Positions 54,355 to 63,008 of a stretch of 64,000 nucleotides of DNA are shown one piece after another. The notes beneath the pieces are model-generated. The model was not told the origin of the DNA, did not search any database, and saw only the letters and a list, made by a program, of their open reading frames with translations. The stretch spans positions 310,001-374,000 of the forward strand of contig NZ_NIXN01000001.1 of assembly GCF_002807055.1 (NCBI RefSeq), written 5' to 3'. Origin of the DNA: Confluentibacter citreus. Lineage in GTDB: Bacteria; Bacteroidota; Bacteroidia; Flavobacteriales; Flavobacteriaceae. Each line of letters opens with the position of its first letter. Positions within the stretch are counted from its first letter, which is position 1. A program made the position numbers and the translations under genes.

Positions 54355-55029
54355 ATGGGTAAACTTTACATTGTACCAACGCCAATTGGAAATTTAAAAG
54401 ACATCACGCTTCGGGCCTTAGATGTTTTAAAAGAGGTTGATTTAATTCTTGCGGAAGATACCCGAACCTCTGGAAAACTTTTAAAGCATTTTGAAATTTC
54501 CACACACATGCAATCACACCATATGCACAACGAGCATAAAACGATTGAAAATTTAATTAATAAATTAAAAGCTGGAACTACCGTTGCATTAATCAGCGAT
54601 GCTGGAACACCCGCTATTTCCGATCCTGGATTTTTATTAACCCGGGCTTGTATTGAGCATGGTATTGAAGTCGATTGTTTGCCAGGCGCGACAGCCTTTG
54701 TACCTGCATTGGTAAATTCAGGATTGTCAAACGATAAGTTTGTTTTTGAAGGCTTTTTGCCTGTTAAGAAAGGGCGACAAACCCGATTGCAATTCCTTGC
54801 TGAAGAAACTAGAACCATTATTTTTTACGAAAGTCCGCATAAACTAGTCAAAACGTTAGCCCATTTTTGTGAGTATTTTGGTGAAGATAGGCAAGTGTCT
54901 GTATCCAGAGAACTTACCAAATTGTATGAAGAAACCATCCGCGGCACAGCCAAAGAAGTTTTAGATTATTATACCAATAAGCCACCCAAAGGAGAGATTG
55001 TTATTTGTGTTGGTGGAAAAAATAAATAA
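54355..55029 (+). CDS. rsmI: 16S rRNA 2'-O-ribose C1402 methyltransferase
   Basis: RsmI methylates the ribose of C1402 in 16S rRNA with SAM. The 224-residue tetrapyrrole-methylase-fold protein has YIVPTPIGNLKDITLRAL at the N-terminus, AEDTRTSGKLL, the SAM loop SDAGTPAISDPG and CLPGATAFVPALV, and ends PPKGEIVICVGG. Length is slightly short of the Proteobacterial form (about 280) because the C-terminal extra domain is missing. It lies three bases after the unknown gene and two before the HopJ-family gene. Confidence 0.96.
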   Translation: MGKLYIVPTPIGNLKDITLRALDVLKEVDLILAEDTRTSGKLLKHFEISTHMQSHHMHNEHKTIENLINKLKAGTTVALISDAGTPAISDPGFLLTRACIEHGIEVDCLPGATAFVPALVNSGLSNDKFVFEGFLPVKKGRQTRLQFLAEETRTIIFYESPHKLVKTLAHFCEYFGEDRQVSVSRELTKLYEETIRGTAKEVLDYYTNKPPKGEIVICVGGKNK

Positions 55030-55031
55030 TT

Positions 55032-55388
55032 ATGACATTAGAAGCATTTTTAAATAAATTAAAAACAGCTCCAAAAGACATTGACTTTACAGACACCATA
55101 AGTGTTATTGAATCAAACTACATGTTTAAACCTACCGCTTTTAAAAATGGTGAGTTATATAATAAAGTTGGTGAAAATTCAGGTTCCTGCAAATTATTGG
55201 CATTTGCAAAACTACAAGGATTTACTAAAAATGAGACTTTAGCATGTTTTGGCAAATACTATTTTGAAGAAGTTTTAAATAATTTAAATGGCACAGGACA
55301 CCAAAATATTAGAAACTTTATGAAAACGGGGTTTGAAGGATTGGTGTTTGATAGTATGCCTCTTAGAGAGAAGCAACAATGTGTTTGA
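55032..55388 (+). CDS. HopJ-family protein
   Basis: The 118-residue protein matches the HopJ family named after a Pseudomonas type III effector, but it is found widely in bacteria without type III secretion. It opens MTLEAFLNKLKTAPKDIDFTD and has MFKPTAFKNGELYN, CFGKYYFEEVL and HQNIRNFMKTGFEGLVF. There is no type III system in this window. The function is unknown, and the effector name should not be read as a role here. It ends the unit started by the 53617 gene and rsmI. Confidence 0.9.
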   Translation: MTLEAFLNKLKTAPKDIDFTDTISVIESNYMFKPTAFKNGELYNKVGENSGSCKLLAFAKLQGFTKNETLACFGKYYFEEVLNNLNGTGHQNIRNFMKTGFEGLVFDSMPLREKQQCV

Positions 55389-55437
55389 TGTGTTGCTTAA
55401 TAACATAATGAACTTTAAAACAGTATCACAGTAGAAT

Positions 55438-56220
55438 TTAGAAACTTTTAAGGTATTCTTGATATTTTAAAGCTTCTTGTGGATTCGTTTTTAAGTTTAT
55501 TCTATTCATCTCATTACCGATATTATCCATCTCTATTAAGTAGAAATTATCTTCTTCTTCAAGCATTCTTAAATAAGCTTTAACACTGCCACTATCATTA
55601 TAAAACTTTATAGCTTCAAAATTATCATAATTAGAAGAAATCCGCTCAGTCAAAATTTTTCCATTTAAAATACTTTGTGTAATTGTTTTACCATCTTTAA
55701 TAAATGTTTGAGCATTAATTTGTCCTATGTTATTATAGATTATAGACTCCACTACCTTTCCATATTCAATTTTAAACTCTCCCATTACGTTTCCATTTTC
55801 AAAGTACTCCATGCTTTTGCCATAAAGAACATTGTTATTATAAAAATTAACCCTCTTTAATTTTCCAGATAAATAATTTGTTTTTTCCTCTCCATGTAAT
55901 TTTCCCATTTGATAAACGGAATGGGTAAAAATTTCTCCGTTTGAATGAAACACAATATAATCACCATTTAAAATTCCTTTTTCTACTCTAAATTCTTCCC
56001 ATTTAGAAAACTTATCCCCTACAACATAATAGCCATCCATTAACTCTCTTGTTTTGTCTAGTCTATAAATACCAATTCCGTTATAAGAATCAATTGTATA
56101 GGAGTTTTTGGAGATTAAAACAAAATTTGAACCGCTTTTTTCCGTTTTTTCAGCACAACTAAGCACTAAAAAAATGAAACAGAAAATATAATTAAAAGGG
56201 TTTTTAGGATGTATATTCAT
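55438..56220 (-). CDS. YwqK/MORN-repeat lipoprotein
   Basis: From the ATG at 56218-56220 the protein begins with a lipoprotein signal, IFCFIFLVLSCAE, and then has repeats of the type GxxxxYYxNGxxxxxxxYxxG, as in LNGDYIVFHSNGEIFTHSVY and GEEKTNYLSGKLKRV and GNVMGEFKIEYG. These MORN-like repeats are labelled YwqK-family antitoxin in databases, but toxin-antitoxin function is not shown for lipoproteins. The frame extends to 56292, but that would overlap the divergent OsmC gene and put 24 residues ahead of the signal. Confidence 0.8.
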   Translation of the reverse strand: MNIHPKNPFNYIFCFIFLVLSCAEKTEKSGSNFVLISKNSYTIDSYNGIGIYRLDKTRELMDGYYVVGDKFSKWEEFRVEKGILNGDYIVFHSNGEIFTHSVYQMGKLHGEEKTNYLSGKLKRVNFYNNNVLYGKSMEYFENGNVMGEFKIEYGKVVESIIYNNIGQINAQTFIKDGKTITQSILNGKILTERISSNYDNFEAIKFYNDSGSVKAYLRMLEEEDNFYLIEMDNIGNEMNRINLKTNPQEALKYQEYLKSF

Positions 56221-56285
56221 AACCATAATTAGTGAATTAATACGTAATTTTGTGTTACAAGTAACGAAAAAAAATTCAGAAAATA

Positions 56286-56708
56286 ATGACAAATCATATT
56301 ACAACAACCTGGTTGGGCAACATGAAGTTTGAAAGTACAAACCCTTCAGGAAACAAATTATATATTGAAGCAACTCCAGAAAATGGTGAACAAGCGGAAG
56401 GCTACAGACCAAAAGCCTTGATGCTTTCTGCATTGGCGGGCTGTTCTGGATTGGATGTGGCATCGCTTATAAAAAAAATGAAATTGGAGGTTGCTGATTT
56501 TAAAATTGAAATCGATGCCAATCTAACCGAAGAAGACCCAAAATATTACGACAAAGTTGCTATGCATTTTCACTTTTTTGGAAGTGATTTGAATGAGAAA
56601 AAATTGCAGCGCGCTGTCGATTTATCGGTAGAAAAATATTGTGGCGTTATGGAAATGTTTAGACAATTTTCTGAGTTGAAAGTAGAAACACATTTTCACA
56701 AAAAATAA
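56286..56708 (+). CDS. OsmC-family peroxiredoxin-like protein
   Basis: OsmC proteins reduce organic peroxides with two cysteines. The 140-residue protein has Cys53 in LAGCSGLDV and Cys119 in KYCGVMEMF, the usual peroxidatic and resolving positions, and the beta-strand start TTTWLGNMKFEST. It is YhfA-like by length. The GNAT gene follows after three bases, so the two are probably co-transcribed. Confidence 0.94.
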   Translation: MTNHITTTWLGNMKFESTNPSGNKLYIEATPENGEQAEGYRPKALMLSALAGCSGLDVASLIKKMKLEVADFKIEIDANLTEEDPKYYDKVAMHFHFFGSDLNEKKLQRAVDLSVEKYCGVMEMFRQFSELKVETHFHKK

Positions 56709-56711
56709 CAA

Positions 56712-57317
56712 ATGAGTGCTTTCGATTTTTCCAAAGACTATATTCTTGAAGATCATATTGTAAGTTTAAGACCTTTGCAAATGGAAGACGTCTCCAACCT
56801 ATTACAAATTGCGAATGAATCAGGAATTTGGAAATATTCCTTCATAAAAGGAGATGGTGTTGAAAATTTGACCAAATATATTCAAGAAACTATTCAAAAT
56901 AGAGAAAACAAAAAAGAATATCCCTTTATAGTTATTGACAGGAGGACTAACGAATTTGCAGGTTGCACAAGACTTTCGGATATTAACTTTAGTCTTCAGG
57001 CAACCCGATTGGGTTATACTTGGTATGGTAAAAAATTTCAAGGCACAGGATTGAATAAACATTGTAAATATTTATTATTTGAATTTGCTTTTAACCAAAT
57101 GGGAATGGAACGAATTGGATTAGCGGCTTATGCTGAAAATAGTAGAAGTATTAATGCCATGAAAAGCGTAGGTTGTGTTGAAGAAGGTAAATTTAGAGGA
57201 ATCTTCCCTTCAGAAGACAATAAAAAGAGAAGTGACGCCGTATTATTTAGTATCTTGAAAGAAGAATGGACTGCTTCAAAGAAAGACATTTTAAAATCTA
57301 AATTAATTTCCTTTTAG
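56712..57317 (+). CDS. GNAT acetyltransferase, RimJ/RimL-like
   Basis: The 201-residue protein has the Acetyltransf_3 layout: HIVSLRPLQMEDVSNLLQIA at the start, RTNEFAGCTRLSD and LGYTWYGKKFQGTGLNK, where the last gives the acetyl-CoA loop, then MGMERIGLAAYAENSRSINAMKSVG (region). Members acetylate ribosomal protein N-termini or small molecules; the substrate is unknown. Located between OsmC and recJ with short spacing, it is probably in the same unit. Confidence 0.92.
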   Translation: MSAFDFSKDYILEDHIVSLRPLQMEDVSNLLQIANESGIWKYSFIKGDGVENLTKYIQETIQNRENKKEYPFIVIDRRTNEFAGCTRLSDINFSLQATRLGYTWYGKKFQGTGLNKHCKYLLFEFAFNQMGMERIGLAAYAENSRSINAMKSVGCVEEGKFRGIFPSEDNKKRSDAVLFSILKEEWTASKKDILKSKLISF

Positions 57318-57334
57318 GGCAATAAAAAAGGATT

Positions 57335-59026
57335 ATGCGTTGGACACTTAAACCAAAACCAGATGCCACAAAACTGGCAGATTTAAAAAAATCGCTTCAA
57401 GTCGATGATGTGATTGCTACGCTATTATTACAGCGAGGCATTGAAACTTATGAAGATGCTAAACGATTTTTCCGACCGAGTTTAAGTGATTTACACGATC
57501 CATTCTTAATGAAAGATATGGACAAAGCTGTTGAACGCATTGAAAAAGCCATCGCCAATAAAGAAAATATTTTGGTGTATGGCGATTATGATGTCGATGG
57601 CACCACAGCCGTAGCCTTAATGTCTTCGTATTTAAAAACAATCCATCCCTTAATTTACACCTATATTCCCAACAGATATGATGAAGGTTACGGTGTTTCA
57701 TATAAAGGCATCGACTTTGCTTTGGAAAATGATTTTACGCTTATTATTGCACTGGATTGCGGTATAAAAGCCATTGAAAAAGTGGATTATGCTAAAAATT
57801 TAGGAATCGACTTTATTATTTGTGATCACCATAGACCATCGGCTGAACTCCCAAATGCCGTTGCTGTTTTAGACCCAAAACGAGACGATTGCAACTATCC
57901 TTATAAAGAGTTATGTGGTTGTGGTGTTGGTTTTAAACTCATTCAAGCATTGATTTTAAAAGAAGGTAAAACCGCTGAGGATTTAACCGAATATTTAGAT
58001 TTGGTTGCCACTGCCATTGGTGCCGATATTGTCCCAATTACCGGAGAAAACAGAACCTTGGCTTATTTTGGTTTGGAAGTAATCAATACAAATCCGAGAC
58101 CTGGGATTAAAGCTATTTTAAATCAGATTGAAAAAACAGAACTTACAATAACCGATGTTGTTTTTATTGTGGCACCAAGAATCAATGCGGCCGGCCGTAT
58201 GGAACATGGTAATTTTGCCGTGGCTTTATTAACTGAAAAAGATGATACATTAGCCGCCCAACAAGCCTCAGGAATTAACACTTATAATTTAGACCGCCGT
58301 GAAGCAGATAAACTTATTACACAAGAAGCTCTTAAACAAATTGAAGAACAAAAAGAACAGGAACGCCTTACTACTGTTGTTTATAACGAAAACTGGCATA
58401 AAGGTGTTATTGGTATTGTGGCTTCTAGATTAACAGAAACTTACTACCGCCCTACGTTGGTCTTCACCAAAAGTGGCGATAAACTGGCTGCTTCGGCACG
58501 GTCAGTAAGGGATTTTGATATATACAATGCCTTGGAAAATTGTAGCGAATATCTTGAACAATTTGGTGGTCATAAATATGCTGCTGGGTTAACCCTTAAG
58601 AAAGAAAACTACGAAGCCTTTAAACAAGCTTTTGAAGATGAGGTTTTTAAAACCATCGATAGAAACTTACTGATTCCCGAAATCAAAATAGATGCCCAAA
58701 TAAATCTAGAAGATATCACACCTAAATTTTATAGGGTTTTAAAACAATTTGCGCCTTTTGGTCCAGAAAATATGACGCCTGTTTTTATGACCGAAAACTT
58801 GAAAGACACCGGTTATGGGAAATGTGTGGGCGAAGACAAAACCCATTTAAGAATGACGGTCACTCAACCACAATCCAATAGTTTTGTCGCCATTGGTTTT
58901 GGCATGGGAGATAAAATGGATATCATCTGTGATAAAAAAACATTTAAAGCCGTTTATTCCATTGATGAAAATACATGGCAGGGCAATGTCTCTCTTCAAC
59001 TTAAATTAAGGGATATTAGAGAGTAA
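57335..59026 (+). CDS. recJ: Single-stranded-DNA-specific exonuclease RecJ
   Basis: RecJ degrades single strands 5' to 3' in recombination and mismatch repair. The 563-residue protein has motif I DYDVDGTTA with Asp84, Asp86 and Asp88, the DHH motif CDHHRPS at 163-169 and the DHHA1 nucleic-acid-binding GGHKYAAG near residue 410. The C-terminal OB domain includes FAPFGPENMTPVF. Length is standard. The MFS gene begins two bases after the stop. Confidence 0.97.
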   Translation: MRWTLKPKPDATKLADLKKSLQVDDVIATLLLQRGIETYEDAKRFFRPSLSDLHDPFLMKDMDKAVERIEKAIANKENILVYGDYDVDGTTAVALMSSYLKTIHPLIYTYIPNRYDEGYGVSYKGIDFALENDFTLIIALDCGIKAIEKVDYAKNLGIDFIICDHHRPSAELPNAVAVLDPKRDDCNYPYKELCGCGVGFKLIQALILKEGKTAEDLTEYLDLVATAIGADIVPITGENRTLAYFGLEVINTNPRPGIKAILNQIEKTELTITDVVFIVAPRINAAGRMEHGNFAVALLTEKDDTLAAQQASGINTYNLDRREADKLITQEALKQIEEQKEQERLTTVVYNENWHKGVIGIVASRLTETYYRPTLVFTKSGDKLAASARSVRDFDIYNALENCSEYLEQFGGHKYAAGLTLKKENYEAFKQAFEDEVFKTIDRNLLIPEIKIDAQINLEDITPKFYRVLKQFAPFGPENMTPVFMTENLKDTGYGKCVGEDKTHLRMTVTQPQSNSFVAIGFGMGDKMDIICDKKTFKAVYSIDENTWQGNVSLQLKLRDIRE

Positions 59027-59028
59027 AT

Positions 59029-60297
59029 ATGTCAAAAATAGATCCTTACGCTGCACTGCGCTTTAAAGAATTCAATATTTTTTTATTGGTCCGATTTGTT
59101 CTAATATTTGGATGGTCTATGCAGTTTATAGTTATAGAATGGCAAGTATATTCTTTAACTAAAGATCCTCTATCTTTAGGTATGATTGGTTTAATGGAAA
59201 TAATCCCCGCATTTACCATGGCATTATTTGCTGGTCATATTGTAGATCAAAAAGAAAAACGAAATCTGTTGGCCTTGTGCATTGCTGCTTTTTCATTAAT
59301 CAGTTTGGGGTTGTTTTTACTTACTTGGCCTAAAATAGTAGCAGATTGGTCTACAAAAACCATTTTATACAGCATTTACGCACTCGTTTTTTTTGGCGGT
59401 TTTTTGCGTTCCTTTTTTGGCCCGACGATTTTCTCTCTAATCGCTTTAATTGTTCCAAAAAAAGCCTATCCAAATGCCGCCACATGGAACAGTTCTACAT
59501 GGCAAATGGCATCGGTTTTAGGCCCAGCTTTTGGAGGCTTCTCTATTGGATGGATGGGTGTGCACTGGTCGCTTTGCATTATTTTCGGGTTGGTTGTTTT
59601 ATCCTTAATCATATTGCTTCAAATAAAACGCAAACCTATTTTAAATCCCAAAATTGGAGAACCTGTGATTGAAAGTTTAAAAGAAGGTGTGCGTTTTGTT
59701 TTTAAATCTAAAGCCATTTTGGGGGCGATGACTTTGGATATGATAGCCGTTTTATTTGGAGGAGCCATTGCTCTTTTGCCCATATTTGCCCAAGATATTT
59801 TGAAAGTCGGCAGTGAAGGTTTTGGTATATTACGAGCCGCTCCTGCAGTTGGTGCTTTTATAACCTTAATGATTACGGCGCATATTCCGATTAGCAAAAA
59901 TGCTGGCATGAAATTATTGGTCGCCGTTTTTGGGTTCGGACTTAGCATTATTGTATTTGGGTTGTCCTCTATATTTTGGATTTCGGTAGTTGCCTTGTTT
60001 TTTAGTGGTGTCACCGATGGCGTGTCTATGGTGGTGCGACAAACCATTCTGCAAATTAAAACGCCAGACCACATGCGCGGACGTGTATCATCTGTAAATT
60101 CTATGTTTGTGGGGTCTTCAAACGAATTAGGTGCTTTTGAAAGTGGCTTAACCGCCAAACTTTTTGGAACTGTCAATGCCGTGGTTTTTGGTGGTACGAT
60201 GACGCTAATCACCGTTTTAACAACAGGCATTGTATCGCCTTCCTTTAGAAAATTGGATTTAACAAAAGATATTGAGGAACATCAAAGAGAAGCTTAA
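59029..60297 (+). CDS. MFS exporter (EntS/MFS_3-like)
   Basis: The 422-residue protein has about twelve membrane helices and the MFS_3 pattern: FLLVRFVLIFGWSMQFIVIEWQVY at the start (region), GHIVDQKEKRNL for the cytoplasmic loop, and RGRVSSVNSMFVGSSNELGAFESG near the end. This family includes enterobactin exporter EntS and macrolide efflux proteins; the substrate here is unknown. It is co-transcribed with recJ by spacing, which gives no hint of function. The 60314 lipoprotein gene faces it. Confidence 0.92.
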   Translation: MSKIDPYAALRFKEFNIFLLVRFVLIFGWSMQFIVIEWQVYSLTKDPLSLGMIGLMEIIPAFTMALFAGHIVDQKEKRNLLALCIAAFSLISLGLFLLTWPKIVADWSTKTILYSIYALVFFGGFLRSFFGPTIFSLIALIVPKKAYPNAATWNSSTWQMASVLGPAFGGFSIGWMGVHWSLCIIFGLVVLSLIILLQIKRKPILNPKIGEPVIESLKEGVRFVFKSKAILGAMTLDMIAVLFGGAIALLPIFAQDILKVGSEGFGILRAAPAVGAFITLMITAHIPISKNAGMKLLVAVFGFGLSIIVFGLSSIFWISVVALFFSGVTDGVSMVVRQTILQIKTPDHMRGRVSSVNSMFVGSSNELGAFESGLTAKLFGTVNAVVFGGTMTLITVLTTGIVSPSFRKLDLTKDIEEHQREA

Positions 60298-60313
60298 TCT
60301 TTGTGATATCACA

Positions 60314-60781
60314 TCACTTAACCTTAGTTAATACCTTTTTAGTCTCTATTGGAGAATCCGCTGGATATGTTGTATAAGTTAATTCTAGGGTGTCATTTAT
60401 TATTTTATAAGTACAATTCTCAAATACTTGGGCATTTGATGCCTCCGATATTGGTGTCATATCATAAAAATCATCCCACCAACTATATTCTCCCGCTTTT
60501 AAAATTAAAGTATTAGGGGGTTTTTGTTCAAAAGTTCCCGAAAACTCGGTCCAAGCTGATATGTCTTGATTGCTTTGGGTTGGATAAATACCAAATTGAT
60601 TTATTTTTAATATGAATGTAGAATTGGTATTTAAAGTAAGCTCATAAATTAAGAGCCCTTGAGGCTTTGCTTCAATAATTTCTGTCCATTTTCCAATTAA
60701 ACTTACATCTTCAATTGGATTAATATCTTCCTTTTGACAAGAAAGAAAAAGAAGAATAAAAACACAGTATATTACTTTCAT
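60314..60781 (-). CDS. Small lipocalin-like lipoprotein
   Basis: The 155-residue protein has a lipoprotein signal, IYCVFILLFLSCQKED, with lipidated Cys at about residue 15, and then a single domain starting LIGKWTEIIEAKPQGLLIYELTL. The GKW motif, alternating strands and Asn/Thr-rich segments resemble lipocalin-like (DUF-type) Bacteroidota lipoproteins. No catalytic residues are seen. It stands alone, convergent with the MFS gene. Confidence 0.8.
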   Translation of the reverse strand: MKVIYCVFILLFLSCQKEDINPIEDVSLIGKWTEIIEAKPQGLLIYELTLNTNSTFILKINQFGIYPTQSNQDISAWTEFSGTFEQKPPNTLILKAGEYSWWDDFYDMTPISEASNAQVFENCTYKIINDTLELTYTTYPADSPIETKKVLTKVK

Positions 60782-60912
60782 AATTATTGAATTAGATATT
60801 AATACTATTCCACTAACTAATAGATGTTAATAAATTAAAAAGGTTGCGTCATCAATTGCAGATTAATGTATGCTGTTTTGAAAAAAGCTATGCTAAATGA
60901 GTAAACGAATAC

Positions 60913-61665
60913 TTAATATTGCTTTAGCAAAAATTCTTCCCCATCAAAAACACCGTACGTATAATACGTAATCCAATCCCCAAGATTGATGTATTTAGAA
61001 GTGTCATTTAATTGAATTTCCAAAGGTAAATGACGGTGACCAAACACAAAATAATCGCGATGTTTGCTTTCTAATTTCTTTTTGCTGTACTGTACCAACC
61101 ATTCTTTATCCTCGCCTAAAAAAGTAGCATCATCTTCACCCGAAATCAGTTTGTTTTTTACAGATAAGTATTGTGCGATTCGCATACCAATATCGGGATG
61201 GCCCCACATAAACACCCATTTAAAAAACGGATTGGTAAATACTTTTTTCATGCGCTTGTACCCTTTGTCCCCAGGGCCTAAACCATCACCATGACCAATA
61301 AAAAAAACCTTGTCATTAAACGTGAATTCTTGTGGTTTATGGTAAACGGGAATGTTAAGTTCTTCTTCAAAATAGCCGTGCATCCATAAATCATGGTTGC
61401 CGACAAAATAGTAGATTGGGATTCCTAAATCGCTAATTTCTGCCAATTTGCCTAAGGTTCTTGTAAAACCTTTTGGCACGACTTTTTTATATTCAAACCA
61501 AAAATCGAATAGATCCCCTAAAAGGAAAATAGCTGCTGCATCTTGTTTTATGGTGTCTAACCAAGCGACAAACTTTTTTTCACGTGGTCGTGAAGCTTCT
61601 ATAGTTGGAGCTCCTAAATGATTATCGGATGCGAAGTATATTTTCTTGCCTTCAGGTATTTGCAT
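60913..61665 (-). CDS. lpxH: UDP-2,3-diacylglucosamine diphosphatase
   Basis: LpxH hydrolyses UDP-2,3-diacylglucosamine to lipid X in lipid A synthesis. The 250-residue metallophosphatase has ASDNHLGAP near residue 13 (with Asn in place of the usual first-position Leu of SDLHLG), GDLFDFWFEY, VGNHDLWMHG, FIGHGDGLG and FGHRHLPLE. Bacteroidota LpxH proteins of this size and motif set are common. It is upstream of nothing in particular; queD is next on the same strand. Confidence 0.93.
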   Translation of the reverse strand: MQIPEGKKIYFASDNHLGAPTIEASRPREKKFVAWLDTIKQDAAAIFLLGDLFDFWFEYKKVVPKGFTRTLGKLAEISDLGIPIYYFVGNHDLWMHGYFEEELNIPVYHKPQEFTFNDKVFFIGHGDGLGPGDKGYKRMKKVFTNPFFKWVFMWGHPDIGMRIAQYLSVKNKLISGEDDATFLGEDKEWLVQYSKKKLESKHRDYFVFGHRHLPLEIQLNDTSKYINLGDWITYYTYGVFDGEEFLLKQY

Positions 61666-61694
61666 GATGTAAATATAGAAAATGTTTTTTTGCG

Positions 61695-62147
61695 TTAAGC
61701 ATTATCTGACGCATACCATTCGGCAAACGATGTTTCGGTTTCTTGAAGCTTTAATGAATGTAATTTTATATGATTTGGTAATCGTTTGGTTATTTTATTT
61801 GAAAAATCAATCACCATCATTTCGCTGGTTGGCTGATAATTTACCAATAGTACGTTGTGCCCCCTATTTTCCAATTCTTTGGCGAGTTCTACGTGGGGCG
61901 TGTTTTTATTAAAAACAGTGGCATGATCAAACACATCTACAATCTCTTCCTTCACGATTTTTTTTAAATCGCTAAAATCAATCACCATTCCAAACTTAAC
62001 GTGATTAGTGTCTGTAATGGGTGTTCCAATAACAGTTACCGAAAGCTTATAACTATGCCCATGCACGTTTTTACACTTACCATCGTAACCATAAAGGGCA
62101 TGCCCCGTTTCAAAAGAAAATTGTTTTGTAATGCGTATGTTACTCAT
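61695..62147 (-). CDS. queD: 6-carboxy-5,6,7,8-tetrahydropterin synthase (QueD)
   Basis: QueD makes the 6-carboxytetrahydropterin precursor of queuosine and 7-deazaguanines. From the ATG at 62147 (MSNIRITKQF) it is 150 residues. Zinc ligands are His16 in FETGHALYG and His29/His31 in NVHGHSY; Cys25 just before is the catalytic Cys. Later FDHATVF and ETETSFAEW are canonical. The frame opens to 62192, but a promoter element (62167-62174) lies in that extension. Divergent from the oxygenase gene. Confidence 0.95.
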   Translation of the reverse strand: MSNIRITKQFSFETGHALYGYDGKCKNVHGHSYKLSVTVIGTPITDTNHVKFGMVIDFSDLKKIVKEEIVDVFDHATVFNKNTPHVELAKELENRGHNVLLVNYQPTSEMMVIDFSNKITKRLPNHIKLHSLKLQETETSFAEWYASDNA

Positions 62148-62166
62148 CAAAGTTGTATTTGTTTTG

Positions 62167-62174
62167 CAAAGATA
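62167..62174 (-). promoter_or_regulatory. -7 promoter element for queD
   Basis: Reads TATCTTTG then CAAA on the minus strand, an exact match, 20 bases upstream of the chosen ATG. Confidence 0.6.
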
Positions 62175-62180
62175 TTCATT

Positions 62181-62213
62181 TTGTAAAAGCAATTTGTTTT
62201 TAGATTACTTTTG
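62181..62213 (+). promoter_or_regulatory. Promoter for the 2OG-Fe oxygenase gene (-33 and -7)
   Basis: TTG at 62181-62183, a 22-base spacer and TACTTTTG at 62206-62213, 25 bases before the ATG. It is divergent from the queD promoter. Confidence 0.6.
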
Positions 62214-62238
62214 ACTACTAATTGATATTTATTATTGG

Positions 62239-62880
62239 ATGAGTCATCTTTTTGAGAATATTGAGTTTGTTGAAAATCCGCTTTACGAAGCTATTATTAC
62301 TGATATTTTATCTAAGAAATATAGTATTGTGGAGGATTTTTTCTCTGCGGAAGACGTTGCTATTTTAAGGCAATCGTTGCTTAAAAAACATGAAGAGAAT
62401 GCTTTTAAAAAAGCCGCTATTGGTAATCGTTTTGAAGAAACCATTGTAAAATCTATTAGAGGCGATGTGATTTTATGGATGGATGAAACTCAAGCAGATG
62501 CTTCTGAACTCTTGTTTTTCAACAACATAAATAATCTAATAAACTATCTTAATAGAACTTGCTTTTTAGGTATTTTACACAAAGAATTCCATTATGCTTT
62601 ATACCCAAAAGGGACTTTTTACAAACGGCATATTGATACGTTTCAAAATGATGACCGACGCAAACTATCGTTTGTATGTTATTTGAATGAAGATGGATGG
62701 CTACCTGAAAATGGTGGTGAATTGGTGTTGTATCTAGATGAGAACGGCGAACAAACCGAAAAAATTATTTATCCACTTCCTGGTCGCGTTGTTATTTTTG
62801 AAAGCCAAATTATTGAACACGAGGTAAGACCTGTCAATAAGGAGCGATTAAGTATTACTGGTTGGCTAAAAACCCGATAA
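62239..62880 (+). CDS. 2-oxoglutarate/Fe(II)-dependent oxygenase (prolyl-4-hydroxylase type)
   Basis: The 213-residue protein has the double-stranded beta-helix oxygenase motifs: His131-x-Asp133 in KRHIDTF, the distal His194 in IIEHEVRP and the 2-oxoglutarate-binding Arg203 in KERLSITGW. The N-terminal 100 residues are helical. The layout fits the SM-20/PHD2 class of protein hydroxylases (such as those acting on EF-Tu in other bacteria); the target here is unknown. It is divergent from queD. Confidence 0.92.
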   Translation: MSHLFENIEFVENPLYEAIITDILSKKYSIVEDFFSAEDVAILRQSLLKKHEENAFKKAAIGNRFEETIVKSIRGDVILWMDETQADASELLFFNNINNLINYLNRTCFLGILHKEFHYALYPKGTFYKRHIDTFQNDDRRKLSFVCYLNEDGWLPENGGELVLYLDENGEQTEKIIYPLPGRVVIFESQIIEHEVRPVNKERLSITGWLKTR

Positions 62881-62979
62881 TTATCTTCTTTTTCTACGGT
62901 TTATAAAGTAAACCACAATTAGTACAATTCCTAATAAAAGAAAAAGACCGTTTCCACTTATAAAACTTAAAATATCCAT
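62881..62979 (-). CDS. Tiny single-helix membrane protein (32 residues)
   Basis: The frame begins at the ATG at 62977-62979. MDILSFISGNG is followed by a membrane helix (LFLLLGIVLIVVYFI) and a basic end, NRRKRR. It is 29 bases downstream of the 2-hydroxyacid dehydrogenase stop codon, on the same strand. Composition and topology look real, but no family is recognised, and the possibility of a chance frame remains. Confidence 0.55.
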   Translation of the reverse strand: MDILSFISGNGLFLLLGIVLIVVYFINRRKRR

Positions 62980-63008
62980 AGTTTATTTTTTTGATTTAGT
63001 TGGCAAAG

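Noticed and set aside
55032-55388. Type III secretion effector
   Set aside because: HopJ is only a family name; no type III genes are present and the protein is widespread in free-living bacteria.
55438-56220. Toxin-antitoxin module from the YwqK-like repeats
   Set aside because: The protein is a lipoprotein with MORN-like repeats and has no toxin gene beside it.
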